The notes under the pieces: generated by a model
What the model saw: the letters and a program-made list of their open reading frames with translations, nothing else
What the model was told of the DNA's origin: nothing
Databases searched by the model: none
In this document: piece after piece, positions 1-6,284 of the stretch
Position numbering within the stretch: the first letter of the stretch is position 1
Layout: every line of letters begins with the position of its first letter
Source: Candidatus Dormiibacterota bacterium
GTDB taxonomy: Bacteria > Chloroflexota > Dormibacteria > Aeolococcales > Aeolococcaceae
Length of the DNA stretch: 13,697 bases
Assembly: GCA_019236085.1 (NCBI GenBank)
Contig: JAFAJR010000335.1
Coordinates: 1 to 13,697, forward strand
Reading direction: 5' to 3'
Program-made: the position numbers and the translations under genes

Positions 1-714
1 CTCGGCGGCCTGGACATCGAACCGAATGCCGTGTACATGATGTACACGAAGGACGAGGGCAAGACCTGGTCGCCGCCGCTCACAATCGCCGACTCGGCCA
101 CGACCGGCGGCACCACAGCCCTCTGGCCGTTCGCCGTGGCGGGCGCCGCGGGCAACGTCTCAGTTGCCTGGTATCAGTCGAACCAACTGACCGATCCTGA
201 TTGCGACAGCGCGGCGCTCATGAGCAACGGTCAGCCCAGCCAGTGGACGATCCATGTCGCCAACATCACCGGCGCGACGAGTTCGACGACGACCTATCCG
301 CCGCCCTCCGTCAATGCCGTGCCCAACTTCGACGGCCTGCACCCCGCTGGCGTTTTCCACGTCGGCGGGATCTGCCAGAGCGGCACCACCTGCGTCGCCA
401 CCGGCCAGGACCGCCGTCTGGGTGATTACCTCACCACCGCGCTGGACCAGAACGGCTGCCTGATGATCGCAACGGGTGACACGGTGCTCACCGACACCGT
501 CACCGGCGATCAGTTCTCCACCAGCCGTCCGTTGTTCCTGCAGCAGGCGAGCGGACCGAGCCTGACCACCGGCGCGACGTGCACCTCGGCGCTGGCCACC
601 GGACCGGCGAACACTCCCGAGACACCGCTCGTGCCGGGCCTGGCAATCACCGGCGCGGCGGTGACAACCGGAGTCGTGGCGATGCGACGCCGCCGGAGGC
701 CTCGCCTCGACTGA
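1..714 (+). CDS. Asp-box (BNR/sialidase-like) surface protein, 3' end only
   Basis: This reading frame is open from the first base, so the gene begins upstream of the window; 237 residues of its C-terminus are visible. Residues 16-23 (TKDEGKTW) match the Asp-box pattern S/T-x-D-x-G-x-x-W found in beta-propellers of sialidases and other BNR-repeat glycosidases or adhesins. Two nearby cysteine pairs suggest an extracytoplasmic protein. The extreme C-terminus has a Thr/Pro stretch (NTPETPLVPG), a hydrophobic segment (LAITGAAVTTGVVAM) and a basic RRRRRPR tail. That is the layout of a C-terminal membrane anchor or a degenerate sortase-type signal, although no clean LPxTG is present. Enzymatic activity cannot be judged, because the catalytic part would lie upstream; it may be a non-catalytic propeller. 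The family call is moderately secure and the substrate is unknown. Confidence 0.6.
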   Translation, partial: LGGLDIEPNAVYMMYTKDEGKTWSPPLTIADSATTGGTTALWPFAVAGAAGNVSVAWYQSNQLTDPDCDSAALMSNGQPSQWTIHVANITGATSSTTTYPPPSVNAVPNFDGLHPAGVFHVGGICQSGTTCVATGQDRRLGDYLTTALDQNGCLMIATGDTVLTDTVTGDQFSTSRPLFLQQASGPSLTTGATCTSALATGPANTPETPLVPGLAITGAAVTTGVVAMRRRRRPRLD

Positions 715-715
715 C

Positions 716-1198
716 GTGCGGATCGAGCGCGCCTCCGTCGACCGCGTCGACGAAGCAGCGTCGCTGTTTCGCGGCATGGTCGAGCACCATCGCCAGGTGG
801 TCGGCGGGGTCTGGCCAGTGCGGCCGGCCGATGATGCATGGCTGGTGCGCCGCGAGCAGTACGTTGAATGGCTGTCAGGCGTCGACGCTTGGATGCTGCT
901 TGCGTTTGACGGTGACGGGTCACCGCCGATCGGCTACGCGGTTCTACGACTGAGTCCGCCCGGGGCGACGTGGGCGCTCGGTGACCGTGTTGGCGAGCTC
1001 GAATCGCTCGCGGTCGCACCCGGGTCACAAGGACGTGGCGTCGGCACGGCACTGGTCGAGGCCTGCAGGAACATCTGCCGCGAGCACGGCGTCACCCACT
1101 GGGTGGTGGACGTGGTTGATGCCAACTCTGACGCCATCAGGATGTACGAGCGCCAGGGCTTCCGGCCGTACTACCGGCTCCTCATGTCGGAGGTCTGA
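716..1198 (+). CDS. GNAT-family N-acetyltransferase
   Basis: This is a 160-residue cytoplasmic acetyltransferase of the GCN5-related family, expected to move an acetyl group from acetyl-CoA to an amine on a small molecule or protein. Motif A with the acetyl-CoA pyrophosphate loop is clear around residues 98-113 (LAVAPGSQGRGVGTAL, the Q-x-x-G-x-G signature). The usual motif B region follows at about 133-153, with N-x-x-A-x-x-x-Y-E-x-x-G-F (NSDAIRMYERQGF). Length is normal for a single-domain GNAT. The GTG start lies one base after the TGA of the preceding gene, so the two are probably translationally coupled. No independent ribosome binding site is obvious. Its stop faces the stop of the convergent permease gene with three bases between them. 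The substrate is not predictable from sequence. Confidence 0.85.
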   Translation: MRIERASVDRVDEAASLFRGMVEHHRQVVGGVWPVRPADDAWLVRREQYVEWLSGVDAWMLLAFDGDGSPPIGYAVLRLSPPGATWALGDRVGELESLAVAPGSQGRGVGTALVEACRNICREHGVTHWVVDVVDANSDAIRMYERQGFRPYYRLLMSEV

Positions 1199-1201
1199 GC
1201 G

Positions 1202-2536
1202 CTAGACGCGGGCTGCGCTGCCCGCCGAGGCCGCACGCCGCGAGAGAGCGTCGATCGACACTGCAGCGATCAGCACGAAGCCGGTGACGATGAACTCCGC
1301 CTGCACCTGCAGGCCGATGAGCCCCATGCCGTTGTAGATGCCGCCGATCACCAGGCCGCCGAGCACGCCGTGCATGGCCTTGCCGCGGCCGCCGAAGAGG
1401 CTGGTGCCACCGATGACAGCGGCGGCGACCGCGAACAACACGAGCTGGCCGCCGTTGACGTTGTTGGACATGCCGCCGAGGTACGACGCGTACAGGATCA
1501 TGCCGATTCCCCCCGTCATCGAGCACAGCATGAAGCACAGCGTGCGGATCCGAGGCAGCGACACGCCGGCGCGCCGTGCCGCTTCGGCATTGCCGCCGAC
1601 GGCATACACGTATCGGCCGAACCGGGTGCGCTGCAGCAGTACCGTCCAGACCACGAGCACTCCCAGCACGATGGGGATGACGGCCGGGACTCCCACCACG
1701 TGGATGAGCAGCGAGTGCGACCTGTCGACGTCGCAGATGGCGACGACTGCGACGCCAACACCTGCCATGAGCAGGATCCTGATCACGACGAGGCTGAACG
1801 GCGGCACGACGAGCCCGCTGCGTCTGCGGTTCAGGTCACGGTAGAGGAACCAGCCGCCGAGCAGCGCAACCACGATCGCCAGGACAATCCAGCTGATGGT
1901 CGGATCGATGTTGCCGAACATGAGGTTGCGCAGCACGTTGGCGTTGGGCTGCGAGCTGACCAGCGTGATGTACCCGGAGAACGGACCCAGCAGCAGCAGG
2001 ATGAGCATCAGCCCGTTGGCGATAAGAAACCCTGCCAGCGTGACCACGAACGACGGCACGTGGAGGCGCGAGATGATCGTCCCCTGCAGCGCGCCGAACA
2101 CTGCGCAGAACAGCAATCCAACGATGATGGCCCCCCACCAGGGCCAGTTCGTGGTGACGCCCTGCACCAGCTGCACCGTCACCACGGCGCCGCAAGCGCC
2201 GACGTAACCGAGGGACAGGTCGATCTCGCCCAGCAGCAGCACGAAGATCTCGGCCATCGCCAGCACCATGAACACGGCGCTCTGCTGGAACAGGTTCACC
2301 AGGTTCTCCGGCAGGAAGAACGCGTTGCGCGGGCTGATCAGCTCGAACACCACCGAGATGATCACGAGCCCCAGCACCACGGGGAGCACGCCGCTGTCGC
2401 CACTGCGGATGCGCACGCTCCAGGCGCGCAGGTACTGGCCGAGCGTTTGGGCAGCGATCGCCGGAGGGACCTCTGCAGCTACCGCTGCCGGCTCGGGCTG
2501 CACCTCGACGAGCCCTGCGTCCTTGACGTCGGCCAC
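1202..2536 (-). CDS. Sugar ABC transporter permease (XylH/RbsC type)
   Basis: This is a 444-residue integral membrane subunit of a carbohydrate (CUT2-type) ABC importer. Hydrophobic helices begin near residue 52 and run to the C-terminus. The conserved segment of this permease family, GEIDLSLGYV, is at 103-112 (compare G-x-I-D-L-S-x-G), followed by PSFVVTLAGFLIANGL at 161-176. A central insertion with an Arg-rich loop (DLNRRRSG) and an extra hydrophobic stretch makes it longer than RbsC and similar in size to XylH-type permeases. The start is GTG, one base after the TGA of the ATPase gene, so translation is probably coupled; no strong Shine-Dalgarno is seen. It is the last gene of the - strand sugar operon and would form the membrane channel as a homodimer with the ATPase and the binding lipoprotein. 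The family is secure; a xylose-like substrate is only inferred. Confidence 0.93.
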   Translation of the reverse strand: MADVKDAGLVEVQPEPAAVAAEVPPAIAAQTLGQYLRAWSVRIRSGDSGVLPVVLGLVIISVVFELISPRNAFFLPENLVNLFQQSAVFMVLAMAEIFVLLLGEIDLSLGYVGACGAVVTVQLVQGVTTNWPWWGAIIVGLLFCAVFGALQGTIISRLHVPSFVVTLAGFLIANGLMLILLLLGPFSGYITLVSSQPNANVLRNLMFGNIDPTISWIVLAIVVALLGGWFLYRDLNRRRSGLVVPPFSLVVIRILLMAGVGVAVVAICDVDRSHSLLIHVVGVPAVIPIVLGVLVVWTVLLQRTRFGRYVYAVGGNAEAARRAGVSLPRIRTLCFMLCSMTGGIGMILYASYLGGMSNNVNGGQLVLFAVAAAVIGGTSLFGGRGKAMHGVLGGLVIGGIYNGMGLIGLQVQAEFIVTGFVLIAAVSIDALSRRAASAGSAARV

Positions 2537-2537
2537 G

Positions 2538-3359
2538 TCAGTTCGCCGTCTTCGACGCTGGACCGCCGTCGGTGACGCGCAGCTGTCCGCCTGTGGTCAT
2601 GTACTGCACCACACTCTGCCTGTCGAACTTTGAAGCGCTGTCCTGCGCGACCATGCGTCCCAGGTACAGGATCGCTATGTCGTCGGCGACCTCGAACACG
2701 TCGTTCAGGTTGTGCGAGATCACCATAACGGCCAGTCCGCGGTCACGCAGGCGGCGCACCAGGTCGAGCACCATGCGCGTCTGCACCACACCGAGAGCAG
2801 CGGTGGGCTCGTCCATGATCACGAGCTTGGAGTTCCACATCACCGCCTTGGCCACCGCCACCGATTGGCGCTGCCCGCCGGACAGCGAGGCCACCGGCTG
2901 GCGGATGGAGCGCACGGTGGTGACGCGCAAGCCAGCGAGAGTCTCTGCCGCGGCGCGCTCCATGCTGTCCTCGTCGAGCAGTCCTCCCATTCTCAGCCGC
3001 TCGCGACCGAGAAACATGTTCTGCACGATGTCCAGGTTGTCGGCGAGCGCGAGGTCCTGGTAGACGGTCTCGATGCCCAGGCGCGACGCATCACGCGGGC
3101 TGCGGATGTGCACGGTGTTGCCCTGCCACACGATCGCACCGCCGTCCGGCTGATGAATGCCGGCGATGCACTTGGTCAGGACACTCTTGCCTGCGCCGTT
3201 GTCACCGCAGAGCGCTGTCACATGGCCGGGTGTCAGCCTGAGGTTGACCTTGTACAGAGCCTGCACGGGCCCGAAGTGCTTGTCGACATCGCGCACCTCG
3301 AGCAACGGCTGCACAGGCGCGGCCGCCGGTGTGGCGGCGGCCAGGCTCGCGTCACTCAT
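2538..3359 (-). CDS. Sugar ABC transporter ATP-binding protein (single nucleotide-binding domain)
   Basis: This 273-residue ATPase powers the adjacent sugar permease. Visible motifs are Walker A GDNGAGKS (52-59), Q-loop Gln101 in TVYQDL, signature LSGGQ (159-163), Walker B LVIMDEP with catalytic Glu184, and switch His216 in VISHNL. The frame stays open upstream to 3452, but the ATG at 3359 is preferred: GGAGG lies seven bases before it, whereas the upstream extension has none of the family's conserved sequence. E. coli XylG and RbsA carry two fused ATPase domains in about 500 residues. This protein has one, so two copies are expected per transporter, as in the shorter FrcA-like forms. It follows the binding-protein gene after a 117-base gap holding a stem-loop, and its stop is one base from the permease start. 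Confidence 0.95.
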   Translation of the reverse strand: MSDASLAAATPAAAPVQPLLEVRDVDKHFGPVQALYKVNLRLTPGHVTALCGDNGAGKSVLTKCIAGIHQPDGGAIVWQGNTVHIRSPRDASRLGIETVYQDLALADNLDIVQNMFLGRERLRMGGLLDEDSMERAAAETLAGLRVTTVRSIRQPVASLSGGQRQSVAVAKAVMWNSKLVIMDEPTAALGVVQTRMVLDLVRRLRDRGLAVMVISHNLNDVFEVADDIAILYLGRMVAQDSASKFDRQSVVQYMTTGGQLRVTDGGPASKTAN

Positions 3360-3430
3360 GACCCGACCTCCAACAGCTCTGTGTTCGGCGAACGCCATTA
3401 TGACTCCGGGTTCCGGCCGGCAAGGCAGCG

Positions 3431-3462
3431 GTGGTGCACGGCGCCTCAGCACCGTGCACCAC
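3431..3462 (-). terminator. Stem-loop between binding-protein and ATPase genes (attenuator or mRNA-stabilising hairpin)
   Basis: An 11-bp perfect inverted repeat, GTGGTGCACGG at 3431-3441 and CCGTGCACCAC at 3452-3462, encloses a 10-base loop. It starts 15 bases after the binding-protein stop codon on the - strand. No U-tract follows, so a complete Rho-independent terminator is unlikely. Such hairpins after binding-protein genes often give partial termination or protect the upstream mRNA, so that the binding protein is made in excess over the ATPase and permease. The structure is seen directly; the role is inferred. Confidence 0.6.
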
Positions 3463-3476
3463 GTACCTCGATTGGG

Positions 3477-4730
3477 TCAGCCGGAGATGCCCGCCGCGCT
3501 GCACACGCTCGCGCCGACTGCGTTGCACAGCGTCGTGGCAGAAACGAATTGGTCCTTGATGACCGTGTCGTTCATGTTCTGCGCTGTCACCCAGGTGGGG
3601 GTGAGCAGCGACGCAGGCTGCGGGTTGCCCGACACGCCGTGCGGTGGCGTGGTGGTGGAGTTCACCAGGGCGGACGGTGGTGTGAGGCCGGCACGCAGGA
3701 TGGTCGCCACGGCAACTGCGTCCTGGGCCTCCAAGTAGATGGGCTTGTACACCGAGCCGCACTGATACCCGTTGAGGATGTTCTCCATCCCCTGCAGGGT
3801 GGCGTCCTGTCCGGTGGTGGGCACCTTCTTGGGGCCGACGCCCGCGTTCTTGAGGTCGGTGACGACCGCGTTCGCCAGACCGTCGTTGGCCTCCACTGTC
3901 GCGTTGATGTCCGGATGCGCCGTGTACTGCTGCTGGAAGATGGTCTGTCCTTGGGCGTTGACCCAGCCCGGCGTGATCTGGTCGCCGACCAGCGTGTAGC
4001 CGCTGCTGTTGGTCATGCCGGCGCTCAGCGGTGTGTTGGTGGTGCCCCAGATGACGGAGTTGTAGCCCTGCGCAAAGGACACGGCGTTGGGATCTGTGTC
4101 CTCGCCGCCGTCGAGCTCGAAGACGTGGGGGCTGCTGATGTTCCAGGATGACACGCACTGCTGGAACCCCTGGCCGATGAGCTTGCCGACCTGCATGTTG
4201 TTGAAGCTCACGTAGTACGTATTGCTTCCGGTGAAGGTCGCGCGGTCGTAGCTGACGACCGCCACACCATGCGAGGCGGCGTACTGCTGGATCTGCGATC
4301 CCACCGTGCTGTCGAGTGGATCGAACACCAGCACCGAGGCGCCGAGCGTGATGTCCGACTGCGCGTCAGACAACTCTGTGGCGTCGCTGCCCTGCGCGTT
4401 GTCGATCTTGAAGTCGGACGAGCTGTACCCCGCGGTCTGAAAAGCCTTGGTGAGGTAGGGAGCATCGAAGTCGACGTAGCGCGTGGACGACGTCGTGTCC
4501 GGAAGGATCACGCCCACCAGACCTCTGCCCGCGGACGTCAGGCTCGTGAACTTGCTCATCTCGCTGAACGTGTTGTCGAACGAGCTAACGCTCACTCCGC
4601 TCGGAATCGTCGCCGAGCCGGAGGAGGACGAGCCTCCGCCGTTGCTGTTCCCCCCGCACGCGGCTGCCACAGCCGCCACTCCCAGGACCGCGCCTGCCTG
4701 CGCGAACCTGCTGATCCTGATCGACCTCAC
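3477..4730 (-). CDS. Sugar-binding lipoprotein of ABC importer (XylF-like, Peripla_BP_4 type)
   Basis: This is a 417-residue extracellular solute-binding lipoprotein that delivers a sugar to the downstream ABC permease. The chosen GTG start at 4730 has AGGAGG seven bases upstream and gives a proper signal: basic RSIRISR, a hydrophobic stretch, and lipobox AVAAAC with Cys25 as the lipidated residue. A flexible Gly/Asn/Ser linker follows at 26-39. The mature part has the two-lobed type I sugar-binding fold: LVGVILPDTTSSTRY near 71-85, LVFDPLD at 134-140, VVSYDR at 158-163, and YYVSFNN followed by VGKLIG soon after. SYDR plus YxVSFNNxxVG resembles XylF more than ribose-binding proteins, which suggests a pentose-like ligand. 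A longer reading from GTG 4793 would place the signal peptide internally and is rejected. A stem-loop and the ATPase and permease genes follow. Confidence 0.93.
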   Translation of the reverse strand: MRSIRISRFAQAGAVLGVAAVAAACGGNSNGGGSSSSGSATIPSGVSVSSFDNTFSEMSKFTSLTSAGRGLVGVILPDTTSSTRYVDFDAPYLTKAFQTAGYSSSDFKIDNAQGSDATELSDAQSDITLGASVLVFDPLDSTVGSQIQQYAASHGVAVVSYDRATFTGSNTYYVSFNNMQVGKLIGQGFQQCVSSWNISSPHVFELDGGEDTDPNAVSFAQGYNSVIWGTTNTPLSAGMTNSSGYTLVGDQITPGWVNAQGQTIFQQQYTAHPDINATVEANDGLANAVVTDLKNAGVGPKKVPTTGQDATLQGMENILNGYQCGSVYKPIYLEAQDAVAVATILRAGLTPPSALVNSTTTPPHGVSGNPQPASLLTPTWVTAQNMNDTVIKDQFVSATTLCNAVGASVCSAAGISG

Positions 4731-4810
4731 TGCGTCACCTCCTGCGAACTTGTTCGCGCTGCTGTTGCTGTTGGTTGTGCATCTCCTGCGCACCTGAGCC
4801 GTGCTGTCAC
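4727..4810 (-). CDS. Possible 27-residue leader ORF overlapping the start of the sugar-binding protein gene
   Basis: On the - strand a GTG at 4810 is preceded by a textbook AGGAGG (4822-4817) with a six-base spacer. Twenty-seven codons follow (peptide begins VTARLRCAGDAQ and ends SSQEVTQ). The TGA shares bases with the GTG start of the binding-protein gene in a GTGA overlap. The peptide resembles no known protein, is Ala/Thr/Gln-rich, and has no run of one amino acid that would indicate classical attenuation. The strong ribosome binding site and exact start/stop overlap suggest translational coupling to the binding-protein gene. The ORF could also be fortuitous, since the binding-protein gene has its own strong Shine-Dalgarno within the last codons of this leader. 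Confidence 0.35.
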   Translation of the reverse strand: MTARLRCAGDAQPTATAARTSSQEVTQ

Positions 4811-4857
4811 TCCAGACCTCCTGTGGAACACCGTCACCGCAATCGACATCTGTCCTG

Positions 4858-6072
4858 TCACCGCGCCGCCGCGCTGCCTACGGGCACCAGCCGCGGCCGC
4901 ACCCCGTCACCGCCTGACTCCGTGTCATGCAGGGCCATCGCGATGGCGCCCAGCACGGCGGTGCGCTCCGCAAGGGCGCCCGTCACGACCTCGGTCCCCT
5001 GCGCAGCGCCTGACATGGCACGCCGCGACAGCGAATCTGTGATCGCGCTCAGCAGCACGTCGCCTGCCAGAGCCAGCTCCCCGCCGACGATGATCAGCTC
5101 GGGGTTGAGCAGGTTGCAGAGGTTGGCGACGGCAACACCGATGTGGCGGCCCGCGTCCGCGATGACGCGGCGGCAGCCGATGTCGCCCTGGGCGCCCAGG
5201 CGCAGCAGGTCCTCCAGTGAGAACTCGGGGCCATGGCTGCCCTGCAGCAACGACACCAGCGCCGGCGCTGCAGCCATGGTCTCGAGGCAACCCCGGTTGC
5301 CGCAGCGGCAGAGTGGTCCATCCTCATCGATAGTGGTGTGGCCGATCTCGCCGGCCATGCCGCCGCTGCCCCGGTACAGGTGACCGTCGATCACCAGTCC
5401 CGCACCGATGCCGGTGGAGAGCTTCAGGTAGGCGAAGTTGCGCACCTCGCGCCCTCGTCCCCACAGGCTCTCGGCGACGGCGCCAAGGTTTGCGTCGTTG
5501 TCGACAACAACTGGGACGCGCAGCTCCTTCCGGAAGGACTCGGCCACATCGACGTCCGCCCAGCCGGGCAGGATGTTGGGAGAGCCGAGCCGGTTGCTCC
5601 CCTCCACGATGGGGCCCGGCAGCCCCACCGTCATGCCCTTGATCTCGTCCATGCGGCGGCCGCCGGAGGCAACCAGCTCGGCGATGATGCGCAGCGCCCG
5701 CTGCACGGACTCGGCGCTGCGGTGTCCATGCGGCAGCGTCGCGTACTCCTCCGCCAGGACGTTGTGCAGCATGTCGGCGACGGCGACCCGGACGTGGCGG
5801 TTGCCGAAATCGACCCCGACCACGAGGCCCGAGTCCGGGTTGAGGGTCACCTGAGCCGACCGCCTGCCGTTGTGCTGCTGCGTCTCAACGCGCGCCGTGC
5901 CCTCCTGGGTCAGGTCGCGGACGATGTTGGAGACAGAGGCGTGCGACAGCCCCGAGAGGCGGGCAAGCTGCGCCTGGGTCATGGACCCATGAAGGCGCAG
6001 CAGACGCACCGCCTCGTCGCGGTTGGCTCGTCGGAGATCGGCCAGCGACCCGCCGGCTCGGCGCCGATCCAT
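4858..6072 (-). CDS. ROK-family transcriptional repressor (XylR/NagC-like)
   Basis: This is a 404-residue DNA-binding regulator with a sugar-kinase-like sensor domain, probably controlling the sugar operon downstream. Residues about 20-66 form the N-terminal winged helix-turn-helix (MTQAQLARLSGLSHASVSNIV at 31-51). The ROK domain has the phosphate-loop-like GVDFGNRHVRVAV (87-99), DNDAN (191-195), STGIGAGLVIDG (219-230) and GEIGHTTID (241-249). The zinc motif C-x-C-G-N-x-G-C is at 255-262, with His245 as the likely fourth ligand. The frame is open to a TTG at 6111, but that TTG is the first base triplet of the -35 box TTGACA. The ATG at 6072 begins just before conserved sequence and fits a leaderless transcript. 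The next gene, encoding the binding protein, starts 127 bases beyond the stop. The effector is probably the imported sugar; this is inferred. Confidence 0.93.
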   Translation of the reverse strand: MDRRRAGGSLADLRRANRDEAVRLLRLHGSMTQAQLARLSGLSHASVSNIVRDLTQEGTARVETQQHNGRRSAQVTLNPDSGLVVGVDFGNRHVRVAVADMLHNVLAEEYATLPHGHRSAESVQRALRIIAELVASGGRRMDEIKGMTVGLPGPIVEGSNRLGSPNILPGWADVDVAESFRKELRVPVVVDNDANLGAVAESLWGRGREVRNFAYLKLSTGIGAGLVIDGHLYRGSGGMAGEIGHTTIDEDGPLCRCGNRGCLETMAAAPALVSLLQGSHGPEFSLEDLLRLGAQGDIGCRRVIADAGRHIGVAVANLCNLLNPELIIVGGELALAGDVLLSAITDSLSRRAMSGAAQGTEVVTGALAERTAVLGAIAMALHDTESGGDGVRPRLVPVGSAAAR

Positions 6073-6081
6073 GGTGCGCGG

Positions 6082-6111
6082 ACTATGGGACTCGGAGGGG
6101 CGGCTTGTCAA
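6082..6111 (-). promoter_or_regulatory. Promoter of the ROK regulator, apparently giving a leaderless mRNA
   Basis: Reading the - strand, TTGACA (6111-6106) is followed by an 18-base spacer and CATAGT (6087-6082). Nine bases then separate CATAGT from the ATG at 6072. A normal start site 7-10 bases after the -10 box would fall on or right next to the ATG, so the transcript would carry little or no leader. No Shine-Dalgarno precedes this ATG, which agrees. The -35 box is a perfect match and the -10 box matches four of six consensus bases. Confidence 0.55.
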
Positions 6112-6127
6112 GCTTTGACGCTTTTGA
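6107..6127. promoter_or_regulatory. Candidate operator: palindrome GTCAA-GCT-TTGAC plus a repeated half-site
   Basis: GTCAA (6107-6111), a three-base centre and TTGAC (6115-6119) form a perfect inverted repeat that includes an AAGCTT core and overlaps the -35 box of the ROK gene. A second, near-identical half-site (GCTTTTGA, 6120-6127) directly follows the GCTTTGA at 6112-6118. Repression of the ROK gene by its own product from this site is plausible. The site also lies upstream of the divergent aldehyde dehydrogenase gene. The repeats are seen; the binding protein is inferred. Confidence 0.45.
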
Positions 6128-6203
6128 GCCCCCGAAGATCATCGGAGCTTCAGAGCGTGAACGCGGCCGCCAGGTCCCACCATGAGCCGCGCCCGCGCCC
6201 CTC

Positions 6204-6233
6204 TACACAAGCCCACCTCGGCTGCACTAGTGT
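6204..6233 (+). promoter_or_regulatory. Weak candidate promoter for the amine-catabolism operon
   Basis: TACACA (6204-6209) and TAGTGT (6228-6233), 18 bases apart, give a partial sigma70-like match (four of six and three of six bases) upstream of the aldehyde dehydrogenase gene. A small GC hairpin follows: GCCGG 6245-6249 pairs with CCGGC 6256-6260, or alternatively GCCGCC 6237-6242 pairs with GGCGGC 6258-6263. It lies just before the ribosome binding site AGGAG at 6273-6277. The rest of the 6128-6284 gap shows nothing clearer. The placement fits a transcript start near 6240, but the match is poor. Confidence 0.25.
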
Positions 6234-6284
6234 TACGCCGCCCAGCCGGCTCCGCCCGGCGGCACAACGGCGAGGAGCGACGCA

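Noticed and set aside
1370..2575. A 401-residue open frame on the + strand opposite the permease gene
   Set aside because: Composition is His/Arg/Asp-rich with no recognisable motif, as expected for an antisense frame of a high-GC gene; the permease on the other strand is unmistakable.
2712..4151. A 479-residue open frame on the + strand opposite the ATPase and binding-protein genes
   Set aside because: It spans two real genes and their gap on the other strand and shows no domain; it is an antisense shadow.
4731..4793. A longer start (GTG 4793) for the sugar-binding protein
   Set aside because: It would put 21 polar residues before the signal peptide and lacks a ribosome binding site; GTG 4730 has AGGAGG at ideal spacing.
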